In this document: piece after piece, positions 1-7,739 of the stretch | Position numbering within the stretch: position 1 is the stretch's first letter | Layout of the letters: every line of letters begins with the position of its first letter | From: CAZFBR01 sp035353495 [NCBI: uncultured bacterium] | Lineage (GTDB): Bacteria; DAOPZR01 | Direction of reading: 5' to 3' | Length of the DNA stretch: 12,820 nucleotides | Assembly: GCA_964517215.1 (NCBI GenBank) | Contig: CAZFBR010000090.1 | Span: forward strand, 1-12,820 | Made by a program: the position numbers and the translations under genes | Notes under the pieces: model-generated | The model's input: the letters and a program-made list of their open reading frames with translations, nothing else | The model's database searches: none | What the model was told of the DNA's origin: nothing

Positions 1-10
1 AGGAGGAACC

Positions 11-457
11 ATGGAAACCTTGAATGTCGGTTGGCTCTGGTTTGGGGTTGCCGCCCTGCTGCTGATTGCCGAACTGGTCACTGCCGGTTTCTTTGTCTTC
101 TGGTTCGGGGTGGGCGCGGTGGTGGCGGGGATTGTTGCCCTTTGCGGACTGGGTCCGGTCTGGCAATGGCTGGCGTTTGTGCTGGTTTCCGGGGTTCTGG
201 TCGCCTATTCGCGACGGTTCGCTGAACGGTTCAGCGGCCAACAGCCGCCCGGGATCGGCGCCGACCGCATGCTGGGCCGGACCGGCATGGTGCTGGAGGC
301 CATCGACGGGGCGAAGGACGAGGGCCGCGTGCGGGTCGATTCCGAGGAATGGCGCGCGCGGAGTGAAGGCGGAGCGGTTATCCCGGCGGAGAGCCGGGTC
401 ACGGTGCTGCGGGTTGAAGGCACCCATCTGATTGTTGCAGTCGACAAGGAGAGCTAA
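11..457 (+). CDS. NfeD-family membrane protein (short form, OB-fold)
   Basis: This is a 148-residue short-form NfeD protein. Three hydrophobic segments are visible at about residues 7-22, 25-46 and 50-66. A soluble C-terminal part (about 84-145) follows, with the spacing of the NfeD OB-fold: a G-x-x-G-x-V start (MLGRTGMV, 87-94), a charged-W-x-A motif (EEWRARS, 112-118) and a closing VEGTHLIV (135-142). The long ClpP-like protease half found in some NfeD proteins is absent, so this is not a protease. Members of this family sit in the inner membrane and partner with SPFH proteins through the OB domain. The next gene, two bases after the stop, encodes just such a protein. The ATG at 11 is preceded by a full AGGAGG at positions 1-6, which settles the start. 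The promoter lies outside the window. The family call is firm; the cellular role (membrane organisation or quality control) is inferred from the family. Confidence 0.9.
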   Translation: METLNVGWLWFGVAALLLIAELVTAGFFVFWFGVGAVVAGIVALCGLGPVWQWLAFVLVSGVLVAYSRRFAERFSGQQPPGIGADRMLGRTGMVLEAIDGAKDEGRVRVDSEEWRARSEGGAVIPAESRVTVLRVEGTHLIVAVDKES

Positions 458-459
458 CC

Positions 460-1398
460 ATGGAAGTCATCGGTTTTGCCATGATCCCGGTGCTGATGGT
501 CGGGGCGGTGGTGCTGTTCGTGATTGCGTGGAATTCGATCACCATCGTCCGCCCGTGGCAGAAGGGGCTGATCGAGCGGCTGGGCAAGTACCGGCGCACG
601 GTGGACAGCGGGCTGGTCATCGTCGTCCCGTTTTTCGAGCGGATCATCAAGGTGGACATGCGCGAGCAGGTGGTCGATGTGCCGCCGCAGGCGGTGATCA
701 CCAAGGACAACGTGGCGGTGGAAGTCGATGCGGTGGTCTATTATGAAGTGACCGACCCGGTCAAGGTGACCTATAACGTTGCGAATTTCTATCTTGCCTC
801 GACCAAGCTGGCGCAGACCAACCTGCGCAACGTCATCGGCGACATGGCGCTTGACGAATCGCTGACTTCGCGCGAGGTGATCAACACCAAGCTGCGCACC
901 ATCCTCGACGCCGCCACGGACAAGTGGGGGGTCAAGGTCGGGCGCGTCGAACTGCAGCGCATCGAGCCGCCGCGCGATGTGACTGAGGCGATGCACCGCC
1001 AGATGAAGGCGGAGCGCGACCGCCGGGCGATGATCCTCGAGGCCGAAGGGCACAAGCAGTCGGCCATTCTGCAGGCCGAAGGCATCAAGGAAGCCAATGT
1101 CCGCCGCGCCGAGGGTGAGGCGCAGGCGACGCGCACGGTGGCGGATGCCGAAAAGTTCCGCCGTCTGACCGTGGCCGCGGGCGAGGCCGAGGCCATCGCC
1201 ACGGTGTACAAGGCCATCCACGAGGGGAATCCGACCACGGACCTGATCACCATCAAGTACCTTGAAATGATGGGGCAGATGGCCAACGGCCAGTCGACGA
1301 AGATGTTCATTCCCTACGAGGCGTCGGGCATCCTCTCGTCCGTTGCCGCCATCGGGGAAATGCTCAAGGAGAAGGCCGCGCCGCCGGTTGCCAAGTAG
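460..1398 (+). CDS. SPFH/stomatin-like protein (slipin, QmcA-like)
   Basis: This 312-residue protein has one N-terminal membrane anchor (about residues 5-25). A stomatin-type SPFH domain (about 27-190) follows, opening with [20 protein letters not shown] and including [15 protein letters not shown] and the conserved [19 protein letters not shown] stretch. From about 180 to 245 the chain is rich in Glu, Ala, Arg and Lys, with repeated AEG/EAE elements (EAEGHKQ, QAEGIKE, RAEGEAQ). This is the coiled-coil oligomerisation region typical of the family. SPFH proteins form large ring or cage assemblies on the membrane and are thought to organise microdomains and regulate membrane proteases. The ATG at 460 has an AAGGAGAG ribosome site (446-453) that overlaps the end of the NfeD gene, so the pair is one transcription unit and ends at the terminator downstream. 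Length and domain order are normal. QmcA is the closest named relative I recognise, but orthology is not proven. Confidence 0.93.
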   Translation: MEVIGFAMIPVLMVGAVVLFVIAWNSITIVRPWQKGLIERLGKYRRTVDSGLVIVVPFFERIIKVDMREQVVDVPPQAVITKDNVAVEVDAVVYYEVTDPVKVTYNVANFYLASTKLAQTNLRNVIGDMALDESLTSREVINTKLRTILDAATDKWGVKVGRVELQRIEPPRDVTEAMHRQMKAERDRRAMILEAEGHKQSAILQAEGIKEANVRRAEGEAQATRTVADAEKFRRLTVAAGEAEAIATVYKAIHEGNPTTDLITIKYLEMMGQMANGQSTKMFIPYEASGILSSVAAIGEMLKEKAAPPVAK

Positions 1399-1412
1399 CA
1401 GCACACGCTCAT

Positions 1413-1447
1413 GCCGCCGCCGGCCGGGTGCCGGCGGCGGCTTTTTT
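1413..1447 (+). terminator. Strong intrinsic terminator after the NfeD-SPFH pair
   Basis: A perfect 12-bp GC-only stem (1413-1424 pairing with 1430-1441) closes a 5-base loop (CGGGT) and is followed directly by six T (1442-1447). It starts 15 bases after the SPFH stop codon. This is a textbook rho-independent terminator and separates the first operon from hrcA. Confidence 0.95.
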
Positions 1448-1506
1448 ACGGGCGCACGCTCCGGAGGTTAGAACCTGTAACGCATTGTCCGGCAATGGTA
1501 AACATC

Positions 1507-1534
1507 CGTTCCGGTTGACAGTGACCGGGTAACG
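1507..1534 (+). repeat. Imperfect inverted repeat across the hrcA -35 box (candidate operator)
   Basis: CGTTCCGGT (1507-1515) is matched by ACCGG-gt-AACG (1524-1534), giving nine pairs with a two-base bulge around an 8-base centre. It overlaps the -35 hexamer of the hrcA promoter, a position where a bound repressor would block RNA polymerase. The geometry (9-bp arms, short spacer) resembles CIRCE, but the sequence does not match the CIRCE consensus TTAGCACTC-N9-GAGTGCTAA. A role as a binding site is inference. Confidence 0.35.
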
Positions 1535-1543
1535 TAATACAAT
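1515..1543 (+). promoter_or_regulatory. Sigma-70 type promoter for hrcA
   Basis: A perfect TTGACA (-35, 1515-1520) and a TACAAT (-10, 1538-1543) are separated by exactly 17 bases. Transcription should begin near 1550, giving a leader of about 27 bases before the hrcA ATG at 1577. The promoter lies 68 bases downstream of the preceding terminator. Because transcription starts near 1550, the in-frame TTG at 1547 cannot be the hrcA start codon. Confidence 0.88.
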
Positions 1544-1576
1544 TATTTGATTAATTTGCGGTACCGGAGAAGGTGT

Positions 1577-2641
1577 ATGACGGGCGAAGCGCCGCTGGAG
1601 TCGGAGCGGCATAAGACCATTCTTGAATCGATCATCCGGCAGTACATCGCCAGTGCGGCGCCGATCGGGTCGCGCACCCTGTCGCGCAGCACCGACCTGC
1701 ACCTGTCACCCGCCTCGATCCGCAATATCATGGCGGACCTCGAGGAGATGGGGTTCATCATGCAGCCGCACACCTCGGCGGGGCGGGTGCCCACGGACAA
1801 GGGCTACCGCTATTACGTCGATGTGCTGATGCAGGTGCAGCGGATCACCCAGGAGGAGCAGGAGCGCATCCGCCGCGAGTACGAGTCGCGCGAACTGGAA
1901 GTGAGTGCGGTGCTGCGCCAGACCACGCGGCTGATCACCGCGCTGACGCGCAAGCCGTCGCTGATCAGCGTGCCGCGGCGCGATGAGGCGGCCCTGCGCC
2001 ACCTCGAGCTGGTGGCGATGACCCCGACCAAACTCCTGACCGTTGCGGTGTTTGCCAACGGCGTGGTGGAGAATGTGCCGCTGGACCTCGAGCAGCCGGT
2101 CACGGAGGCGGCGGCGGAGCAGGCGCAGGCCGTGCTCAACCGCGCCGGCCGCGGGCGGCGGCTGAGCGAACTGGCGGGGGCGCTGGCCCCGCTCGCCGCT
2201 GACGGCGCACTGGCCGAGCCGGCGCGGCGGCTGGCGGAGCTGGTGGCGCAGCGGCTGCCCCGGCTGGTGCGGCGCGAGGATGAGTCGGTGCTGGTCGACG
2301 GCGCGTCCATGCTGCTCGACGAGCCCGATTTCCGCGATCTGCGCAGCGTCAAGGATTTGCTGCGCACACTGGAGAATCGTGCGGCGCTGGCGGAACTGCT
2401 GCAGCGCGAACTGACTGATGAGCGCGCCGGGGTGCGCATCGGCAGCGAAAACGCGGTCACCGACCTGCGCGACTGCAGTGTGGTGACGGCCAGCTACTCG
2501 ATCGGCGACCTGCCGGCGGGGGTGCTCGGCATCGTTGGACCGACGCGCATTGAATATCCGAAGATGATCGCCATCCTGGATTATGTCGCCTACGTGGTCA
2601 GCGATGTGCTGTCCGCGGCGCGCGGCGGGAACGGGCGGTAG
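1577..2641 (+). CDS. hrcA: Heat-inducible transcription repressor HrcA
   Basis: This 354-residue protein has the full HrcA layout. The N-terminal winged helix-turn-helix (about residues 1-75) holds GSRTLSR and SPASIRNIMADLEEMGFI, followed by the family signature HTSAGRVPTDKGYRYYVD. The central GAF-like and dimerisation domains run to the C-terminus, which ends in a typical segment (GVLGIVGPTRIEYPKMIAIL). HrcA is the repressor of class I heat-shock genes in many bacteria and binds CIRCE operators, helped by GroEL. The ATG at 1577 has GGAGAAGG at 1566-1573. An in-frame TTG at 1547 lies upstream of the predicted transcription start and is rejected. The next gene is dnaJ; the grpE and dnaK genes that often sit between hrcA and dnaJ are absent here. 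No CIRCE match is seen upstream of hrcA or dnaJ. Confidence 0.96.
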   Translation: MTGEAPLESERHKTILESIIRQYIASAAPIGSRTLSRSTDLHLSPASIRNIMADLEEMGFIMQPHTSAGRVPTDKGYRYYVDVLMQVQRITQEEQERIRREYESRELEVSAVLRQTTRLITALTRKPSLISVPRRDEAALRHLELVAMTPTKLLTVAVFANGVVENVPLDLEQPVTEAAAEQAQAVLNRAGRGRRLSELAGALAPLAADGALAEPARRLAELVAQRLPRLVRREDESVLVDGASMLLDEPDFRDLRSVKDLLRTLENRAALAELLQRELTDERAGVRIGSENAVTDLRDCSVVTASYSIGDLPAGVLGIVGPTRIEYPKMIAILDYVAYVVSDVLSAARGGNGR

Positions 2642-2648
2642 GAGCACA

Positions 2649-2710
2649 CCGCCGGAACGGCGGGGCGGCAGGGAAAACGACAAGCGACGGGCAGGGGCGA
2701 TGACAGCCCC
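2649..2710 (+). other. Two small GC hairpins in the hrcA-dnaJ gap
   Basis: The 101-base gap between hrcA and dnaJ contains a 6-bp stem with a GAA loop (2649-2654 with 2658-2663) and a 5-bp stem GGGGC/GCCCC with a 7-base loop (2694-2698 with 2706-2710). Neither is followed by a T run, so they are not intrinsic terminators. They could modulate mRNA stability or dnaJ translation, or be chance products of high GC. No promoter is visible in the gap, so dnaJ is probably transcribed from the hrcA promoter. Confidence 0.3.
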
Positions 2711-2742
2711 GCCGCAGCGGCAACGGCAAGGCGGAAGAGACG

Positions 2743-3882
2743 ATGAGCAAGCGTGACTATTACGAAATCCTCGGGGTCGCCAAGGGCGCGGCGGCGGACG
2801 AGATCAAGAAGGCGTACCGCAAGCTGGCAATGCAGTACCATCCGGACAAGAACCCGGGGGACAAGGCGGCGGAGGAGAAGTTCAAGGAGGTCTCCGAGGC
2901 CTACGAGATCCTCTCCGACGACACCAAGCGGCGGCAATACGACCAGTTCGGGCATGCGGCCTTTTCCGCGCCCGGCGGCAGCGCCGGCTACGGCGGCTTC
3001 CACGATCCGTTCGACCTGTTCAACAGTATTTTCAGCGGCGGGGGCGAAGGCGGCGGCATCTTCGACGCGCTGTTCGGCGGCGGCGGCGGCCGGCGGCGGC
3101 GGGCGCGCGGCTCGGACGTGCGCATCAACCTGAACCTTACCTTCGAGGAGGCGGTCCGCGGCACGACCAAGACCATCGCCTACAAGCATCTCGCGGTCTG
3201 CCCCGCCTGCCATGGCGAGGGGATGAAACCGGGAACGCGCAAGACCAACTGCCGCGGCTGCAACGGGCGCGGCCAGGTCATCCAGGGGAACGGCTTTTTC
3301 CGCGTGCAGACCACCTGCCCGAGCTGCGGCGGATCGGGCGAGCATATCGAGCAGCCCTGCCCCGATTGCGGCGGGCGCGGCCTGGCGGAGAAGAAGTCGA
3401 AGATCAAGCTGACTGTGCCGGCGGGGGTGGACAACGGCCATTACAAGGTCATCGACGGCGCGGGGAACGAGCATCCGCACGCGGCGGCGGGCGATCTGCA
3501 GGTGGTCTTCGCCGTTGCCGAGGATGCGGTGTTCAAGCGCGAAGGAAACGACCTCATGGTCGTGGTCGAGCTTAATTTCGCCCAGGCGGCGCTTGGCGAC
3601 GAAATCGAGGTGCCGACCCTCGACGGTCCGCACCCGCACCGCGTGGAACCGGGCACGGCCCCGGGCGCGGTGGTCAAGCTGGCGCGCAAGGGGGTCGAGG
3701 ACGTGCGCGGTTACGGGCGCGGCGACCTGTACGTAAAATTCGAGGTGACCGTGCCGAAGAAACTGAACGACGAGCAGCGCCGGGCGCTGCTGGCGTTCGC
3801 CCAGGCGTCCGGACTCTCCGTGCGCGCGGACGATTCGTTCCTCGGCAAAATGAAACGCAAATTGGACGGGTTCACCGGGTAA
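2743..3882 (+). CDS. dnaJ: DnaJ (Hsp40) co-chaperone, type I
   Basis: This 379-residue type I J-protein has all three signature regions. The J domain (about 1-70) carries the HPD motif at 33-35, which stimulates the DnaK ATPase. A Gly/Phe-rich linker (about 75-125) ends in a [12 protein letters not shown] run. The zinc region has four CxxCxGxG motifs (starting at C153, C170, C192 and C206), binding two zinc ions. Two C-terminal substrate-binding domains run from about 215 to 345. The length is normal for DnaJ. Two usually conserved spots differ: the usual RLxGKG element reads KLARKGVED (312-320), and the common H-x-x-F reads DAVF (261-264). This is therefore a somewhat divergent DnaJ, or possibly a paralogue of the housekeeping one. 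The ATG at 2743 has a purine-rich GGAAGAGA ribosome site (2733-2740). The gene follows hrcA and lies two bases before the next gene, so the three probably form one operon. Confidence 0.95.
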   Translation: MSKRDYYEILGVAKGAAADEIKKAYRKLAMQYHPDKNPGDKAAEEKFKEVSEAYEILSDDTKRRQYDQFGHAAFSAPGGSAGYGGFHDPFDLFNSIFSGGGEGGGIFDALFGGGGGRRRRARGSDVRINLNLTFEEAVRGTTKTIAYKHLAVCPACHGEGMKPGTRKTNCRGCNGRGQVIQGNGFFRVQTTCPSCGGSGEHIEQPCPDCGGRGLAEKKSKIKLTVPAGVDNGHYKVIDGAGNEHPHAAAGDLQVVFAVAEDAVFKREGNDLMVVVELNFAQAALGDEIEVPTLDGPHPHRVEPGTAPGAVVKLARKGVEDVRGYGRGDLYVKFEVTVPKKLNDEQRRALLAFAQASGLSVRADDSFLGKMKRKLDGFTG

Positions 3883-3884
3883 CC

Positions 3885-6722
3885 ATGTCCGGGCGGCGGA
3901 CGGGCGGTTGGCCGGCGTGCAGGTGCTGCGCGCGGTTCCGTCTGGCCGTCGCGCTCGCCGCCGCGCTGCTGCTTGCGGGCGCGGCCGCCCCGGCGGGCGC
4001 GGTGAGCATCCACACCATCTTCACCCATAGCGAGCTTGACTGGCAGACCCTGCACACCGAACATTTTGCCGTCCATTACGACCGGGCGCTGGAGGAACCG
4101 GCGCGCTACGCCGCGGCGGTGGCGGAACTTGCGTACACCCGCATTGCGGCCGATTTGAACTGCAATCTGGCGGAAGAATACGACATCATCCTGCGCGACA
4201 GCGACGACTATGCCAACGGCCTGACCGACCCGTCCGACGGGGCGATTACCATCTGGCTGACCCCGATGGATTTCAACCTGCGCGGCAACCATCGCTGGCT
4301 GCAGAACGTCATTTATCACGAACTGGCGCACATGCTGCACATGCGCACCGCAGGGACCGACCTGATCGAGTCGCGCGTGTTGGTCGGCCCGCTGCTGACC
4401 ATGCCCAACGCCATGTGCCCGGTCTGGTTCACCGAAGGGCTGGCGCAGTACAAGGCCGAACGCGGCACCGAGGAATTCGATTCGTTCCGCGCCATGCTGC
4501 TGCGCACCGCGGTCCTCGACGACGCGCTGCTGCCGTACGCCAAGATGAGCGTGTTCGGCAAGAACTCGTTTGAATACGAACGCGCCTACAGCCAGGGCTA
4601 TGCCCTGGTGCGCTACCTGGCCGCCGCCTACGGCGATACCGCGCTGGTGCGCATTGTCCGGGCCAAGGGCGAAAGCTTCACCGATTTCGACCAGGCGCTG
4701 CTGGACAATATCGGGCTCGACGGCGAGCAGCTCTACGATTCGTGGGTGGCCACGCTGCGCACGCAGACCCCGGCGTGGTCGGCCCGCGCGCCGCTGGGCG
4801 AGGTGCAGCTGACGGTCGATGCCGGCTGGTCGGACCAGAACCCGGTCGTGAGTGCGGACGGGCGCTGGCTGGCGTACGCCAGCAACAACCAGCATGACTA
4901 CCAGCGCCTGCAGGTATGGCGGCGCGACCTGCGCGATCCGCGGGCACCCGACCGCCTGCTTGCTGATAACGTCAATCCGGGGCTTGGCATCAGTGCGGAC
5001 GGGGCGCGGGTGTTCTACACGAAAGCGGAAGAAGACCGCCGCGGCAGCAATTTCAACGATCTGTTTGTGTGGGATGATGGCGCGACCCGGCGCGTCACCA
5101 CCGGCGCGCGGGTGTTCTATCCTGCTCCCTGCCCCGACGGGCGCCGGGTGGCGGCAATCCAGCAGCAGGCCGGGCGGGCGGCGCTGGTGCTGATCGAGCT
5201 GGACGGGGGCATGGTGACCCAGCTCTACCGCGGCGTGCTGGAGGAGCAGCTCTTTGCGCCGCGGGTCTCGCCCGACGGCAACCGCATCCTCTATGCCCGC
5301 TTTCATCGCGGGCACCGCGACCTGTGCCTCTACGATTTGCGCGACGGCAGCAATCTTCCGGTCCCGTTCACCACCGGATGGAATGAGGAGACCGGCTGCT
5401 GGCTGGATGACGACCGCATCGCCTTTGCCGCCGATTACGAGGGGGTGTACGACCTGTTCGTCTGGAGCGCGGGGCGCGGGGTGGCGCGCCTGACCCGCAC
5501 CACGGCGGGATACTTTGAACCGACCGCCGCCAGGGGCGGAGAGCGGCTCTACGCAACGCAGTACACGGCGCGCGGGTTTGATGTGGTGGCGGTGGCGGTG
5601 CCGGCGGCGCCGCCGGCGTACGACCCGCCGGGGGCGCCGGCGTACAAGTCGGGGGACGACCTCCTCCCGGACAGCGGCCCGGCGCACGACTACACCAGCT
5701 GCTGGCGTTCACCCTATCGCGTGCCGTGGCTGTCGTATGACGGGACGCAGTTTACCGCCGGGCTGGCGGCGTCGGCCAACGATGTGCTGGCGCGGCATAT
5801 CATCAACCTGCAGGCAAGCTACAATTTCAAGGGCCATTCGCCGCTTGGCGCGTTCCAGTACATCAACCGCGTCTGGTACCCGACGCTGATCCTCAACGGC
5901 GTGTCGACCCGGCGCACGTATGAGGAGCTGACCCCGGAGAAGAACGGCGGCCCGGCCGCTGACGATTACCATGAAAACTGGCGGCAGCTCGAACTGCAGG
6001 CGCTGGTCCCCGTCACCAACCGCTGGTCGCTGACGGTCGGCGGCAACTGGGAAAAGCTGTCGGCGAACGAGGACCTCGAATATTTCGCCGGCCGCCGGCA
6101 GGCGCCCTTTGAGGGGAACTGCGCCGGGTACAGCGTCGGGGCGGCTTATTCCGACCTGATCCAGACCAGCGATTACGACATCGGCATCGCCAGCGGCTAC
6201 AGTTTCGGCGCGAGCTACGGGCATCAGGTCAAGGCGCTGCGCGGCGAATTCGATTACGAGACGGTGGAGGGGAACGCGGCGTGGTACGTGCCGACCCGCT
6301 GGCGGCATCAGGCGCTGGCCTTCAAGCTGCGCGGCGGCTGGAGCCGCGGCCAGGGCCCGCCGCAGGGTATTTTCCGATTGGGCGGCAACCGCGGACTGCG
6401 CGGGTACGGCAGCAACCGATACCGCGGCGGCAAATTGGCGCTGGGCACGGTGGAATATACGCTGCCGTTGTGGTATGATATCGCGCATCAGACGAGCATG
6501 ATGTATTTTGACGGGCTGTACCTGCGCCTGTTCGGCGATTTCGGGCGCGCGTGGGACGGGGCGTGGTGGTGGCGCGACCTGCACGGCGGCTACGGCGGTT
6601 CGCTGATCCTGAAGACGACGATGTACTATTCGATCGACTACCACGTCGAGATCGGCGCGGCCCGGGGCATCGACGACAGCGAGGGCGCGCGGTTCTACCT
6701 CGGGCTCGGTTCGCTGTTTTGA
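3885..6722 (+). CDS. Exported HExxH peptidase-like / PD40 propeller / outer-membrane barrel fusion
   Basis: This 945-residue protein has an Arg-rich N-terminus and a hydrophobic signal peptide (about residues 19-39, likely cut after AGA). The first domain (about 50-295) looks like a gluzincin metallopeptidase: HELAH at 145-149 supplies two zinc ligands and the catalytic Glu, and WFTEG (181-185) supplies a third ligand candidate, E184. A TolB/PD40-like propeller (about 305-575) follows, with repeated blades such as VSADGRWLAYAS, ISADGARVFYTK and VSPDGNRILYAR. A Pro-rich linker (573-587) leads to a beta-strand-rich C-terminal third resembling the BamA/D15 surface-antigen barrel. It includes RLGGNRGLRGY (831-841), like the conserved BamA loop motif, and ends in Phe as outer-membrane proteins usually do. 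The ATG is two bases after the dnaJ stop, so expression probably follows the hrcA-dnaJ transcript. Location at the outer membrane is well supported; protease activity and substrate are inferred. Confidence 0.82.
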   Translation: MSGRRTGGWPACRCCARFRLAVALAAALLLAGAAAPAGAVSIHTIFTHSELDWQTLHTEHFAVHYDRALEEPARYAAAVAELAYTRIAADLNCNLAEEYDIILRDSDDYANGLTDPSDGAITIWLTPMDFNLRGNHRWLQNVIYHELAHMLHMRTAGTDLIESRVLVGPLLTMPNAMCPVWFTEGLAQYKAERGTEEFDSFRAMLLRTAVLDDALLPYAKMSVFGKNSFEYERAYSQGYALVRYLAAAYGDTALVRIVRAKGESFTDFDQALLDNIGLDGEQLYDSWVATLRTQTPAWSARAPLGEVQLTVDAGWSDQNPVVSADGRWLAYASNNQHDYQRLQVWRRDLRDPRAPDRLLADNVNPGLGISADGARVFYTKAEEDRRGSNFNDLFVWDDGATRRVTTGARVFYPAPCPDGRRVAAIQQQAGRAALVLIELDGGMVTQLYRGVLEEQLFAPRVSPDGNRILYARFHRGHRDLCLYDLRDGSNLPVPFTTGWNEETGCWLDDDRIAFAADYEGVYDLFVWSAGRGVARLTRTTAGYFEPTAARGGERLYATQYTARGFDVVAVAVPAAPPAYDPPGAPAYKSGDDLLPDSGPAHDYTSCWRSPYRVPWLSYDGTQFTAGLAASANDVLARHIINLQASYNFKGHSPLGAFQYINRVWYPTLILNGVSTRRTYEELTPEKNGGPAADDYHENWRQLELQALVPVTNRWSLTVGGNWEKLSANEDLEYFAGRRQAPFEGNCAGYSVGAAYSDLIQTSDYDIGIASGYSFGASYGHQVKALRGEFDYETVEGNAAWYVPTRWRHQALAFKLRGGWSRGQGPPQGIFRLGGNRGLRGYGSNRYRGGKLALGTVEYTLPLWYDIAHQTSMMYFDGLYLRLFGDFGRAWDGAWWWRDLHGGYGGSLILKTTMYYSIDYHVEIGAARGIDDSEGARFYLGLGSLF

Positions 6723-6810
6723 GCGGAACCGGCCGCCGGTGCGGCGGCATGCGGTACTGAACGGACAAGGCCGGGCGGCCCAGCCGCCTGCGGCGGCACA
6801 GGAGAAGACC

Positions 6811-7689
6811 ATGACGATGTACAGCATGACGGGCTACGGCAAGGGCCGCGCGGCGCTGGGCAACGGCGAAGTGAGCTGCGAGGTGAGCGCGGTCAACAAC
6901 CGCTCGCTGGCCATCGTCTTCCGGCTGCCGCACGAGCTGCGCGAGTGGGAGCCCGAGCTGCGCGACTGGCTCAAGGGGAGCGTGCTGCGCGGCAAGGTGA
7001 CGGTGGCGATGAACCTCTCCGGCTCGCCGCTGCTCGGACAGGTGCGCGTCGATGCGGAAAAGGCGAACGCCATCGCGGCGGCGGCGAAGAAGCTGCAGGC
7101 GGAGCATCCGTATCTCGCACCGCTGTCAGTCGGCGAATTGCTGCTGGTCGAGGGGGTGGTCGAAACGCGTTCGGCGGCGGTGGATACCGACGCGGTGCGC
7201 GCCGCGCTCAAGGAGGCGCTGGCCAATGCGCTGGAGGCGTTCAATCGCGCCCGCGAGCTCGAGGGTGACAATCTGGTCGCGGATATCCGCCAGCGCATCG
7301 AAATGATTCACGCCGATCTCGACACCATTCGCGAACTGGCGCAAGATGCGCCGCGCGAATACCGCGAGAAGCTGACCGCCAATCTCGCCCGGCTGGCGCC
7401 CGACCTGCAGTTCGATCCCGTGCGCGTGGCGCAGGAGATTGCGCTGGCAGCGGAAAACTGCGACATCCACGAGGAACTGGTCCGGCTCGACAGTCACCTG
7501 ACCAACGCGGCGCAGCTGCTGGAGGCGGAAGGGGAGGTCGGCCGGCGGCTCGATTTCGTTGCGCAGGAGCTGCTGCGCGAAGCGAACACCATCGGCAGCA
7601 AAACCATCACCCTGGCGATTTCGCGTGCGGTGCTGCGCATCAAGGGCGAAATCGACAAGATCAAGGAACAGGTCCAGAACCTCGAATAG
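6811..7689 (+). CDS. yicC: YicC-family endoribonuclease
   Basis: This 292-residue protein matches the YicC family end to end. The N-terminal YicC domain starts with MYSMTGYGKGRA (3-14) and continues through EVSAVNNRSLAI. The C-terminal DUF1732 part holds the hallmark LDFVAQELLREANTIGSK and ends in IKGEIDKIKEQVQNLE. E. coli YicC is an RNA-cleaving enzyme involved in small-RNA turnover and stress adaptation, so an RNase role is likely from homology. The ATG at 6811 has AGGAG at 6800-6804 with ideal spacing; a GTG start at 6739 would add a low-complexity extension with no ribosome site and is rejected. In many bacteria yicC is followed by gmk and rpoZ. Here it is followed by a pseudouridine synthase gene. 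The 88-base gap upstream holds only short GC hairpins and no evident promoter or terminator. Confidence 0.93.
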   Translation: MTMYSMTGYGKGRAALGNGEVSCEVSAVNNRSLAIVFRLPHELREWEPELRDWLKGSVLRGKVTVAMNLSGSPLLGQVRVDAEKANAIAAAAKKLQAEHPYLAPLSVGELLLVEGVVETRSAAVDTDAVRAALKEALANALEAFNRARELEGDNLVADIRQRIEMIHADLDTIRELAQDAPREYREKLTANLARLAPDLQFDPVRVAQEIALAAENCDIHEELVRLDSHLTNAAQLLEAEGEVGRRLDFVAQELLREANTIGSKTITLAISRAVLRIKGEIDKIKEQVQNLE

Positions 7690-7739
7690 GGATTCTCCGG
7701 CGTTGTCGGCCGGCGGCGGGGCGGGGGATACATACCGCA

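Noticed and set aside
1547-1579. TTG at 1547 as an upstream start of hrcA
   Set aside because: It lies before the predicted transcription start (about 1550). The ATG at 1577 has a good ribosome site and gives the normal HrcA N-terminus.
1448-2742. Search for a CIRCE element near hrcA and dnaJ
   Set aside because: No match to TTAGCACTC-N9-GAGTGCTAA was seen upstream of either gene.
3711-5687. Very long open frame on the minus strand (658 codons)
   Set aside because: It is antisense to dnaJ and the protease-barrel gene, is Arg/His-rich with no recognisable motif, and is expected by chance in GC-rich coding DNA.
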